From NCBI GenBank assembly GCA_900768515.1, contig CAAGDG010000169.1, positions 1 to 21,457 of the forward strand: a DNA stretch of 21,457 bases, read 5' to 3'. The position numbers and the translations under genes are program-made. Position 1 is the stretch's first letter, and every line of letters begins with the position of its first letter. The notes beneath the pieces were generated by a model. The model saw only the letters and a program-made list of their open reading frames with translations. It had not been told where the DNA came from and did no database searches. This DNA is from Lentisphaeria bacterium (lineage in GTDB: Bacteria > Verrucomicrobiota > Lentisphaeria > Victivallales > Victivallaceae). Shown one piece after another: positions 7,308 through 14,404 of the stretch.

Positions 7308-8210
7308 ATCCTCATTGAAAAAAATGACTCGACTTCCAGGGAAAATCCAAATGATTTCCTCCCGTAACTCCGATTCCATTCAAAGGCAATCATTTTACAA
7401 ACAAGTTATTAACAGGCAAATTGTGAATATTTATATCTATTTTATAGATAATATGATATGAAATAATTTTTTTCAGTTTTCATGATTTAGAAATTAACAT
7501 AACATACATTATGCGACGTTTTAAATCTATCGCAAAGCCACGCGAAGCCCCGGAAAATCCAAACGCATATCCTGACCCTGCCCGAGAACTAAGAAGCCCT
7601 TGACGTCGATTTGCGGGATTGCATCGAAAGATATGCTTTGAAGAAAAGTTGAAAGAGTTGTATTGGGATTCCATCCGGCTGGCGTTCCGGCGCTCAGTCG
7701 CGGCGGTACGGCAACCGGACGGAATCAATCAGGCTTCAAGAGCATTTCTGTAAAATGGAATATCTTGTGTCAATGATCCGGGTATTCATCATGGAGATTT
7801 TCAAGCATACAATCTGAGATGATGTTTTCAGTAGAACTTATAAAAAAATCTTTTTCATTATTGTAAACGTACTTTTATATGCTATATGTAATTGGGAAAT
7901 TATATGGTTTGAAAAGGGAAAACAGATATGTATATACGGACAAACAGGAACAATTGCAAGATGTTTAGAGAGAACGAGGTGTAAATATTTAATAATCAAT
8001 AGTAAAAGTACAATATCGAAGAAATCGGTCACCCAATATATCAAATGACAGAAACAAAAATCGCATTTGAGAAAATAGAGTAGTGGCCCGTAATCGGGAA
8101 ATGTCCCCATAAACTTCCTCCCCCTCCCCGCCAACAGAGTAAGACGTTAGAAATTAAGAAATTGTTCGGACCGGTCTGTCGGAATCATTCGAACAACCCC
8201 TGTTACATTG
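7308..8210. other. AT-rich intergenic region without an intact gene
   Basis: About 0.9 kb between the divergent mnmG and amidase genes holds no frame that I accept as a gene. Two flanks (about 7380-7510 and 7740-8100) are strikingly AT-rich, with many short homopolymers, in contrast to the GC-rich genes around them. Between them is a GC-normal island (about 7515-7735), described separately. A frame of 98 codons on the minus strand (7838-8134) has a composition dictated by AT-rich DNA and no ribosome-binding site. I see no tRNA, rRNA, terminal inverted repeats, transposase or CRISPR repeats. A small hairpin, CCCG-TAAT-CGGG, occurs near 8089-8100. Confidence 0.7.
7527..7724 (-). pseudogene. Possible 3' remnant of an unidentified gene
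   Basis: A 65-codon minus-strand frame lies between an in-frame TGA (7727-7725) and a TAG (7529-7527). It has no start codon near its 5' end and no ribosome-binding site. The peptide looks protein-like: it contains GWNPNTTLSTFLQSISFDAI, then PQIDVKGFLVLGQGQ, and ends DMRLDFPGLRVALR. Its GC content and codon choice resemble the neighbouring genes rather than the AT-rich DNA around it. This suggests the 3' end of a decayed or truncated gene. I do not recognise the family. An alternative minus-strand frame (7480-7728) starts from TTG and looks less protein-like. A 30-codon plus-strand frame at 7511 also overlaps, so assignment is tentative. Confidence 0.3.
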
Positions 8211-8216
8211 CGGAAA

Positions 8217-8242
8217 CCGGTTCCAGCAGGGCTGGCAACCGG
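8217..8242 (+). promoter_or_regulatory. Strong hairpin in the leader of the amidase gene
   Basis: CCGGTT-CCAGC (8217-8227) pairs with GCTGG-C-AACCGG (8231-8242) around a 3-nt AGG loop. This gives an 11-bp GC-rich stem with one bulged C. It ends about 17 nt before the AAGGAG ribosome-binding site (about 8258) of the gene starting at 8274. There is no following T-run, so it is not an intrinsic terminator. It may stabilise the mRNA or affect translation. Confidence 0.45.
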
Positions 8243-8273
8243 AATACACGATATCCGAAGGAGAGAGATTCAA

Positions 8274-9221
8274 ATGTTCAAAAAGCTCCTGAATCTGGCT
8301 GCGCCGTTGCTGGTGCTGGCGGAATGTGCTGCGCAATCCCCCTCCCCCTCCGCGCCGGCCCCCTCCCCGGCTCCGGCCGCGGTGGCGGTAAACCGCGGCA
8401 AGGACGGCGCGGAAACCTATTTCATCTTCGGGACCGGTGCGACCGGAAAGCTCGAAGATCTTCCCGCCGAACTGGCGCGGAGCGGATACCACGAGGCGGA
8501 CCTCTCCGCATGGAGCGGTAAAATTGATTACGCGAAGCTGCTTTCGGCTCTGAAGGCGAAAGGGATCAGCGTTCCGCGCTGTTACGTTCCGGAACCGGGC
8601 AAGGCCGCCTGGTTCCGGAAAAACATCGCCGGTCCGGAACCCGCGGAGCAAGGGGAACGAACTCTCGTCTACGTTCGCGCCCTGATTGAAGACAACGCCT
8701 ACAATCGCCGCTACAAGCTGCCCGGAAAATTCCGTGCCGTCCGTTATGTGACAATTCACAACACCGCCGAACCGTTCTCCGCCCGTCAGGAGCGCGACCG
8801 GGTCGACACCCGGCGCGACAAAGCGAGCGTCTCCTTCCATTTCGCGGTGGACGAACGCGAGGCGGTGCAAATCCTGCCGCTCGACATTCACGGCTGGCAT
8901 GCCGGAGACGGCGCCCGGGGACCCGGTAACTCCGAGAGCATCGGCGTGGAGATCTGTCGCAGTCAGTGCCGCGGTCCGGCAGGATGGCAGTATCGGCGCA
9001 GCGAGGAAAATGCGGAAATTCTGGCCGCTGCGCTGCTCCGCCACTTCCGGCTGACCGCGGAGGAGCTGCGCATGCACCAGGACTGGAGCGGGAAATACTG
9101 TCCGCACCGACTCCTTGAGGAAAAGCGGTTTGAACGTTTCCGTTCCCGGGTGGCTGCCCGGCTCGCGGCGGAACCGGATTCGGAAGAGAGTGCCGTGCTG
9201 AGTGGAATCGACGGGAAGTGA
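8274..9221 (+). CDS. N-acetylmuramoyl-L-alanine amidase (Amidase_2 family), exported
   Basis: Amidases of this family cleave the bond between MurNAc and L-alanine in peptidoglycan. The 315-residue product starts with an export signal (residues 1 to about 18, with a hydrophobic core LNLAAPLLVLA). A Ser/Pro/Ala-rich linker follows (about 22-38), then a region of unknown function (about 45-150) and the zinc amidase domain (about 155-300). Likely zinc ligands and catalytic residues are His162 (TIHNT), Glu226 (IGVEIC), His268 and His278 (HQDWSGKYCPH). The segment WHAGDG is also typical. Cys18 sits in LAEC, close to a lipobox but with Glu at -1, so lipidation is uncertain. I chose the ATG at 8274 because AAGGAG lies upstream and the signal peptide starts there; the in-frame upstream extension has neither. 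It is followed by a terminator, so it is probably monocistronic. Confidence 0.92.
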   Translation: MFKKLLNLAAPLLVLAECAAQSPSPSAPAPSPAPAAVAVNRGKDGAETYFIFGTGATGKLEDLPAELARSGYHEADLSAWSGKIDYAKLLSALKAKGISVPRCYVPEPGKAAWFRKNIAGPEPAEQGERTLVYVRALIEDNAYNRRYKLPGKFRAVRYVTIHNTAEPFSARQERDRVDTRRDKASVSFHFAVDEREAVQILPLDIHGWHAGDGARGPGNSESIGVEICRSQCRGPAGWQYRRSEENAEILAAALLRHFRLTAEELRMHQDWSGKYCPHRLLEEKRFERFRSRVAARLAAEPDSEESAVLSGIDGK

Positions 9222-9245
9222 CCTTTCCCTTCCTTCCGGAATCGA

Positions 9246-9287
9246 GAACCGGACTGGGAACAAATTCCCAGTTCGGCTTCCTTTTTC
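9246..9287 (+). terminator. Intrinsic terminator after the amidase gene
   Basis: The arm AACCGGACTGGGAA pairs with TTCCCAGTTCGGCT across a CAAA loop, with one mismatch and one G-U pair, and is followed by CCTTTTT. It starts about 25 nt after the stop codon. The T-run is on the plus strand only. Confidence 0.8.
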
Positions 9288-9289
9288 CC

Positions 9290-9317
9290 TTGAAAAAAAA
9301 TGTTCTGAAGATAAACT
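9290..9317 (+). promoter_or_regulatory. Possible promoter of the polysaccharide lyase gene
   Basis: TTGAAA (9290-9295) is followed after 16 nt by TAAACT (9312-9317), about 50 nt before the lyase ATG. It lies immediately downstream of the amidase terminator, where a new promoter would be needed. The -10 box matches at only 4 of 6 positions. Confidence 0.35.
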
Positions 9318-9366
9318 ATATTCCATCCACAAATGAAATCACCCCTGACAGGAGAATTCTGAAATC

Positions 9367-11322
9367 ATGTCATGCCACAGTCTTTCCCTTCTGATGTGCG
9401 CACTGCCGCTGTTTTTGCCGATCGCTCTCTCCGCCGACGACAGCAGGGAACTTGCACAAAGAGTTCGCGCCGAACTGTTGGAAAATCAACCGCTCTCCGA
9501 TGCGGAAACCGGCAAGATCCTTCAACTTCAGCGCTCCGACGGCAGCTGGGAGGACATTGACTACGACTCGCAAATCCGCAGCAACTGGTGTTCCGGAGAA
9601 CACATGCGGCGGACCCGCAATCTGGCCCGCTGCTGGGCGAAGCCCGGCCAGAAACTTTATCACGATCCGAAAATCGGCGATGCGATCCGGCGCGCGGTCG
9701 CGGATTGGTGCAACCATAAGCGGCAGAGCGCAAACTGGTGGTGGAACGAGATTTTTGTCCCGGAAGCGATGGCGGACACCCTGCTGCTGGCTCCGGAACT
9801 CTTTGACCGCTCCGCCCGCGAAGCGGCACTCGGCATCGTCCGGCAGGCGTCCTTCGGGATGACCGGTCAGAACCGGGTCTGGGTTGCAACCATCGTCTTT
9901 AAACGCGCTCTTCTGGAAGGGGATCGACAGACCATGGCGAAAGCGGTTGCTGAAGTCACTGCGGAACTGCGTCTCTCCGACCAGGAAGGAATCCGTCCGG
10001 ACGGCAGCTTTCACCAGCACGGGCGGCAGATCCAGTTCGGCAACTACGGGAGCGGTTTTCTCAACAGCATCTCCCGCTGGGCGGTGCTTCTCCAGGGAAC
10101 CTCGCTCGAGTTTACTCCGGAACAGTGGAAACTGCTCGATCTGCTGGTCCTCGACGGCTACCAGTGGGTGCTCTGGAACGGCCGGATGGACTACCTCGCC
10201 TCCGGCCGCCAGATCGGAAAAGGAACATTGGAAGGCAAGGCGAAGGGCGTCCTCTCCTCCATCCAGCGGCTCGCCTCCTGCGACCCTTCCCGGCGGGACG
10301 AGTACCTGGAACTCATGAAACGCAACCAGGGCGGCCGAAATGCCCTGAGCGGAAACCGCCACTTCTGGAATTCCGACTACATGGTCCACCGCCGTCCCGA
10401 CTGGTACGCCTCGGTGCGGATGAATTCAATCGAAACCACCCCGATCGAGGATTACATCAACTGGGACAACGCTCTCGGTCGATACCTCTCCGACGGCGCC
10501 CTTCTGGTTATGGTCTCCGGGGATGAATACCGCGACATTACCGCCTGCTGGGATTGGACCCGCCTTCCCGGAACCACCCTGCCCGCCACCCCGATTCTAA
10601 CCGAAAAGGAGTGCCGCGAACGGAACATTACCAGCAGCGGCGTCCATCCGCGCTGGACCCTCAGCCGGAAATTCCGCCGTCAGGGAGAATCCAGATTCAC
10701 CGGTGGCGCCTCCGACGGCCGCCACGGCGCCGCCATCTATTCGATGGAGCTTGACGGCGTCCGGGCGAAAAAAGCCTGGTTCTTCGACGATGACGCCATC
10801 TACGCACTCGGCTGCGACATCTCGTCCGACAGTCCCTATCCGGTGGCGACCACGGTCGAATCCAGTCTTCGCAACGGCGAAATCAAAAAAGGGGATAACT
10901 GGGTATGGCACAACAATATCGGGTATGTCGGAGAAGGACTTTTCGTTGCCACCGGCGTGCGGGAAGGCGACTGGCGCTACATCGACGGCGGCAGCAAGGA
11001 TCCCCGTCCGGTCCAGAAGGAATTGTTCCAGCTGACCATTGATCACGGTCTTAAAGTCCAGAACGGGAAGTACGCTTACACGATCCTTCCAGCTGCCACT
11101 CCGGAAGAGACCGCCGCCTGCAAAGGCGTGCGGGTTCTGGCCAACAACAGCCGGCTGCAAGCGGTGGAGTTCGCCGACGGCACCCGCGGCGCCGTCTTCC
11201 ACGAACCCGGACAGCTCGGGGACTTCACCGCCGACCGCGCCGGAATCTATCTGATCGGCGAAAAGGAGTATTTCTACGCCGACCCCGCCGCCAAAACCCC
11301 GGCCGAACATCGGGATCGGTAA
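9367..11322 (+). CDS. Secreted polysaccharide lyase, family 8 (hyaluronate/chondroitin/xanthan lyase-like)
   Basis: PL8 enzymes cleave uronic-acid-containing polysaccharides such as hyaluronan, chondroitin or xanthan by beta-elimination. The 651-residue product has a signal peptide (about 1-23, cleavage probably after ALSA). The alpha/alpha-toroid catalytic domain follows (about 25-340), then beta-sandwich domains. The family's catalytic set is visible: Asn127 in NWWWNEI, His218 in DGSFHQHG, Tyr227 in GNYGSG, and an Arg in SGRQ (281). PGTTLP (401-406) is a conserved segment at the start of the beta region. At 651 residues it is shorter than many PL8 enzymes (700-1000), so C-terminal accessory domains appear to be absent. 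AGGAG lies about 12 nt before the ATG. The substrate cannot be decided from sequence alone. Confidence 0.88.
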   Translation: MSCHSLSLLMCALPLFLPIALSADDSRELAQRVRAELLENQPLSDAETGKILQLQRSDGSWEDIDYDSQIRSNWCSGEHMRRTRNLARCWAKPGQKLYHDPKIGDAIRRAVADWCNHKRQSANWWWNEIFVPEAMADTLLLAPELFDRSAREAALGIVRQASFGMTGQNRVWVATIVFKRALLEGDRQTMAKAVAEVTAELRLSDQEGIRPDGSFHQHGRQIQFGNYGSGFLNSISRWAVLLQGTSLEFTPEQWKLLDLLVLDGYQWVLWNGRMDYLASGRQIGKGTLEGKAKGVLSSIQRLASCDPSRRDEYLELMKRNQGGRNALSGNRHFWNSDYMVHRRPDWYASVRMNSIETTPIEDYINWDNALGRYLSDGALLVMVSGDEYRDITACWDWTRLPGTTLPATPILTEKECRERNITSSGVHPRWTLSRKFRRQGESRFTGGASDGRHGAAIYSMELDGVRAKKAWFFDDDAIYALGCDISSDSPYPVATTVESSLRNGEIKKGDNWVWHNNIGYVGEGLFVATGVREGDWRYIDGGSKDPRPVQKELFQLTIDHGLKVQNGKYAYTILPAATPEETAACKGVRVLANNSRLQAVEFADGTRGAVFHEPGQLGDFTADRAGIYLIGEKEYFYADPAAKTPAEHRDR

Positions 11323-11352
11323 TTTCGTACCATTCCATCCCCCGGGAGACGT

Positions 11353-11392
11353 AAAAAGCGCGGCCGCCGCTCCTCTCGTGCGGCGACCGCGC
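11353..11392 (-). terminator. Intrinsic terminator after the GH43-like gene
   Basis: On the minus strand GCGCGGTCGCCGC and GCGGCGGCCGCGC form a 13-bp stem with one mismatch and a 9-nt loop, followed by TTTTT (11357-11353). It lies about 27 nt beyond the GH43-like stop codon. No T-run follows on the plus strand, although the hairpin itself could also protect the convergent lyase mRNA. Confidence 0.8.
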
Positions 11393-11418
11393 CATGACCG
11401 GTGGTTGAGAAAACCGGA

Positions 11419-12330
11419 TCACTCCCCGTCGAAATACGGGAAGCCGTCCCGCCAGTGAATCTCCCGGCGCGACAGATGCCAGGTTTTTCCCATGTCGTCG
11501 TTGCCCTGGAAGAAAAGATGCTGCTTCCCGTCCGGAGCGGTGAAGACGAAAGGATGGCCGGATTCCGAACTGTTCCAGCTGCCCGGTTTGCCGTTCGGCA
11601 GTACCGGCGAATCCGAAATCCGCTTCCAGACGACGCCGTCGTCGCTGACGGCACAGCCGATCTGCTGCGGGGAATTGTTGTAGGCGCCGCCGTAGAACAG
11701 ATAGAACTTTCCGTCGTGCCGGCAGAGCGCGGGCGCCTCGATGCATTTGCCTTCCCACTCCAGTTCCGGCTCCAGGATGGAATCGGAACAGAGCTGCGTC
11801 CAGGAGTCTCGCCCGAATCCGCTGTCGAGCGGAGCCGCCGCCACCGCCAGTTTCTGGATCTTGAACTCCGGATCCCGGGTCGCCACGTAGAGCAGCAGCC
11901 GCTCTCCGGAGACGATCACATCGGCGTCGATCGCCCGGCCGCAGTTCCACGCTCCGGTCGGCCGGAAGATCGGATTGGTGGGATCCGGCTCGAAATGAAC
12001 GCCGTCCCGGCTGGTCGCATGGCAGATCGCGTCCTTGGGGCCGCCACCGTAACTCTGGTAGAAGAGGTGCAGCACATCGCCCAGCACAATCGCGCCCGGA
12101 GCACAGAACCCTTTTTCCTTCTCCAGTTCGGTAAGACGTGGCACCTCCCCGATCCGGGTCCAGTTGTCGAGGTCGGAACTCTCCGCAATCCCGACTCCAA
12201 ACCCGTCGCCCGGCCGTCCGTCGCCGTAAGCGCAGATCGAATAGTACATGAGGTAGCGGCCGGCGAAAAAAACCACCGCCGGATCTTTGGCAAACGGCCG
12301 ACCGCGGCTCAAGTCTGCAAAAAACATCAT
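11419..12330 (-). CDS. Five-bladed beta-propeller glycosidase, GH43-like, cytoplasmic
   Basis: The 303-residue product shows the repeated blade pattern of clan GH43/GH32-type propellers (KDPAVVFFAGRYLMYYS, HLFYQSYGGG, KFYLFYGGAYNN, HLFFQGNDD). Candidate catalytic or fine-tuning acids match the GH43 layout: Asp16 in KDPA near the N-terminus, Asp135/Asp137 in RAIDADV, and Glu198 in KCIEAPAL. Such enzymes hydrolyse arabinose-, xylose-, galactose- or fructose-containing glycans; GH32-, GH117- or GH130-like enzymes share the fold, so the family assignment is not firm. No signal peptide is present, which suggests that it acts on imported oligosaccharides. AAGGAG lies 10 nt before the ATG at 12330; a second ATG follows at once. 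The gene lies 15 nt after phoH and is followed by a strong terminator, so it ends the operon. Confidence 0.75.
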   Translation of the reverse strand: MMFFADLSRGRPFAKDPAVVFFAGRYLMYYSICAYGDGRPGDGFGVGIAESSDLDNWTRIGEVPRLTELEKEKGFCAPGAIVLGDVLHLFYQSYGGGPKDAICHATSRDGVHFEPDPTNPIFRPTGAWNCGRAIDADVIVSGERLLLYVATRDPEFKIQKLAVAAAPLDSGFGRDSWTQLCSDSILEPELEWEGKCIEAPALCRHDGKFYLFYGGAYNNSPQQIGCAVSDDGVVWKRISDSPVLPNGKPGSWNSSESGHPFVFTAPDGKQHLFFQGNDDMGKTWHLSRREIHWRDGFPYFDGE

Positions 12331-12345
12331 AGGAAAGACTCTCCT

Positions 12346-13722
12346 TTACAACAGTTCCGCCGCCAGTGCGGCCAGTTCGCTGCGTTCGCTGCGCGCGAGC
12401 GCGATATGTCCGAAGACCGGCTGGTTCTTCATCCGCTCCACCGTGTAGCTCAATCCGTTGCTGGAGGCGTCCAGGTAGGGGTTGTCGATCTGGTGGGGGT
12501 CGCCGGTCAGAACCATCTTGGTATCCTCCCCTGCCCGGCTGATGATCGTCTTGACCTCGTGCGGAGTCAGGTTCTGCGCCTCGTCGATGATCACGAACTG
12601 CCGTGGAATGCTCCGGCCGCGAATGTAGGTCAGCGCCTCCAGTTCCAGCTTTTTCGAATTCATCAGTCCTTCGACCGAGTAACGGGAGGAACTCTTCGGT
12701 TTGCGTTCGCTTTCTCCGCCCAGCAGGAAGTCCAGGTTGTCGAAAATCGGCTGCATCCAGCTCGAAAGCTTCGCCCCCTTGTCCCCCGGCAGGTAACCGA
12801 TGTCGTTGCCCAGCGGAATGATCGGCCGCGAAACCAGAACCCGGTCGTACGGCGGATTTTCCGTCAGAACCAGCTGCAGCGCCGCCGCCAGCGCAAGCAG
12901 TGTCTTTCCGGTTCCGGCTCCGCCGACCAGCGTAACCAGCCGGATGTCCGGATCGAGCAGGAGGTCGAGCGCCATGCGCTGCTCCTTGTTGCGCGGCTGC
13001 ACATTCCAGACCCGGTCGGTCCGGGCGTGGTCGAGCAGTTGAATCCAGCCATCCTGCCGGCAGCGGGCGATTGCGCTCTTGCGGCCTTCGTTTTCGGTGT
13101 GCAGTACCGCAAACTCATTTCGAAGCAGGTGAAAGCTTTTCGCCTCAAGCTGCCGCTCCCGGTAGAGCGTTTCAAGCGTGGCCGCCGGAACAGTGATCTC
13201 CCGGAAGCCGCGGTAAAGCGAATCGTAGTTGACCTTGCCGCGCTCGTAATCCATGACCCGGAGCCCGAGCGAATCGGCCTTCAGACGCAGATTGATGTCC
13301 TTGCTGATGAAGATCACCGGTTTGGCCGGACGGTCCAGCGCCGCGGCGACACGCAGAATCCGGTTGTCCGGAGAGGCGGCTCCCAGGTCCCCGCTGAAAA
13401 GCGCGTCAACCCGTTCCACCGTTTTCGGATCGAACCCGGATGAGGAGAGCACGAAAAGTTTTCCGGTGGCGGAATGCGAGATCTTCGACAGCGAAATTCC
13501 GCAGCTCAGCTGCCCGGTCTTCGGCAGTGCCGATTTCCGCAGCGCGTCGAGGTGGCGGATCACCTGTCTGGCGTTCCGTCCCAGTTCATCGGAATTCTTT
13601 TTGAACTTGTCCAGCTCCTCGACGACCGCCATGGGAATGACAACATCATTGTCGTCAAACGATTCAATGCTCTGTGCGCTGTGCAGCAGCACATTGGTGT
13701 CAAGGACAAATGTTTTGATCAT
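12346..13722 (-). CDS. PhoH family protein with N-terminal PIN domain (PhoH2 type)
   Basis: The 458-residue product fuses a PIN-type ribonuclease domain (about 1-150) to a PhoH ATPase domain (about 240-455). Acidic PIN residues are visible at Asp8 (LDTNVLL), Glu35/Glu36 (VEELD), Asp119 (SPDN) and Asp142. The ATPase has Walker A GGAGTGKT (267-274), Walker B VIIDEAQN (377-384) and a TGDPHQID motif (406-413) typical of PhoH. PhoH2 proteins are described as RNA helicases/ribonucleases, so a role in RNA turnover is likely; the targets are unknown. The ATG has a strong GGAGGGGAG ribosome-binding site. It follows the small lipoprotein gene after 30 nt and precedes the GH43-like gene by 15 nt, but neither neighbour suggests a joint function. 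Confidence 0.92.
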   Translation of the reverse strand: MIKTFVLDTNVLLHSAQSIESFDDNDVVIPMAVVEELDKFKKNSDELGRNARQVIRHLDALRKSALPKTGQLSCGISLSKISHSATGKLFVLSSSGFDPKTVERVDALFSGDLGAASPDNRILRVAAALDRPAKPVIFISKDINLRLKADSLGLRVMDYERGKVNYDSLYRGFREITVPAATLETLYRERQLEAKSFHLLRNEFAVLHTENEGRKSAIARCRQDGWIQLLDHARTDRVWNVQPRNKEQRMALDLLLDPDIRLVTLVGGAGTGKTLLALAAALQLVLTENPPYDRVLVSRPIIPLGNDIGYLPGDKGAKLSSWMQPIFDNLDFLLGGESERKPKSSSRYSVEGLMNSKKLELEALTYIRGRSIPRQFVIIDEAQNLTPHEVKTIISRAGEDTKMVLTGDPHQIDNPYLDASSNGLSYTVERMKNQPVFGHIALARSERSELAALAAELL

Positions 13723-13752
13723 CGGCTCCCCTCCATCTTCGCAATTTCCAAA

Positions 13753-14196
13753 TCAAAGCGACCGGTCAAAGGCCTCTCCCGCCTGCACAACCGCCTCGTT
13801 CCGGCTGATCACACCGGTTCCAGTCGCCTGCAGAATCCGCTTGGAAAGCAGACTGCCGACCACCGGGACCTCGTTGGAATAAACCGAAACATTGATCGCA
13901 CGGACCGCTCCCTGCCGCCGCAGTTCCTGTGTCAGCAGACCGACCACGTTCTCGGTGGTCAGCGTGTTCTTGAAGATCGCGGTCTTGCCGTCGCCGGCCG
14001 CACTCCCGACGATGATCGGCAATCCGAAGATGTACCAGCCCGGAATCTCCACATGGGTCAGGCAGCGTGCCCGCTCCTCCTGACCGGCCAGACCGACCCC
14101 GTTGAACCGCTGGGTGGACTCCACCGAAGTGCACCCCGAAAGAAAGGTTCCGGCCGCAAGCACCCCGGCCGCCAGCAGAGAGGAAAACTGTTTCAT
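13753..14196 (-). CDS. Small lipoprotein of unknown function
   Basis: The 147-residue product begins with a clear lipoprotein signal: MKQF, a hydrophobic stretch, and the lipobox LSGC with the acylated Cys22. The mature part contains GWYIFGLPIIVG (about 70-80), then a segment with KNTLTTENVVGLLTQELRR, and a strand-rich C-terminus. I do not recognise the family. I chose the ATG at 14196 because AGGAG lies 7 nt upstream and it gives a proper signal peptide; the frame extends further upstream but without a credible start. It probably shares a transcript with phoH downstream. No catalytic motif is visible, so a structural or sensory envelope role is only a guess. Confidence 0.78.
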   Translation of the reverse strand: MKQFSSLLAAGVLAAGTFLSGCTSVESTQRFNGVGLAGQEERARCLTHVEIPGWYIFGLPIIVGSAAGDGKTAIFKNTLTTENVVGLLTQELRRQGAVRAINVSVYSNEVPVVGSLLSKRILQATGTGVISRNEAVVQAGEAFDRSL

Positions 14197-14404
14197 ACGT
14201 AAACTCCTGTTTGCTTCCCCGGAAACCCGCCGTTCCGTTTCCATCCGGGAAACGCGCGTCCCATGGGACACGCTCCCTTCCCCTGCCGGACCGGCTCCGG
14301 AAACCCGCTCTCCGCCGCGCGGACGGCTCCTGCCGCACCGGCGCCTTCAAGACAGGCATTATTAATTATTGATGTTCCAACGGGTTTCCCCGTCTTCAAC
14401 TACC
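14197..14404. other. Intergenic region between purD and the lipoprotein gene
   Basis: The 208 bp hold no supported gene. They contain a hairpin with a TTTC (plus strand) or GAAA (minus strand) loop, ACGGG-N4-CCCGT (14380-14393), just beyond the purD stop but without a T-run. There is also a perfect 12-bp palindrome GTCCCATGGGAC (14258-14269) and a direct repeat CCGGAAACCCGC (14219-14230 and 14297-14308). A short AT-rich patch at 14358-14372 is the likeliest place for a lipoprotein-phoH promoter, but I could not align good -35 and -10 boxes. Confidence 0.5.

Noticed and set aside
7838..8134. 98-codon minus-strand frame in the AT-rich gap, with hydrophobic segments
   Set aside because: It has no ribosome-binding site, and its Ile/Leu/Phe/His content follows from the AT-rich DNA. 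I see no family resemblance.
8104..8380. Repeated CCCTCCCC motifs near 8120 and in the amidase gene at 8338-8370 as a functional repeat or G-quadruplex
   Set aside because: The copies in the gene simply encode the Ser/Pro/Ala linker, and the upstream one is a short, imperfect pyrimidine run.
11401..13443. 680-codon plus-strand open frame opposite the GH43-like and phoH genes
   Set aside because: It runs across the junction of two real minus-strand genes and has an Arg/Val-rich, domain-free sequence. High GC content suppresses stop codons in the antisense frame.
14193..14399. 68-codon minus-strand frame between purD and the lipoprotein gene
   Set aside because: It needs a TTG start without a ribosome-binding site, is Gly/Lys/Pro-rich, and runs into the lipoprotein start in another frame.
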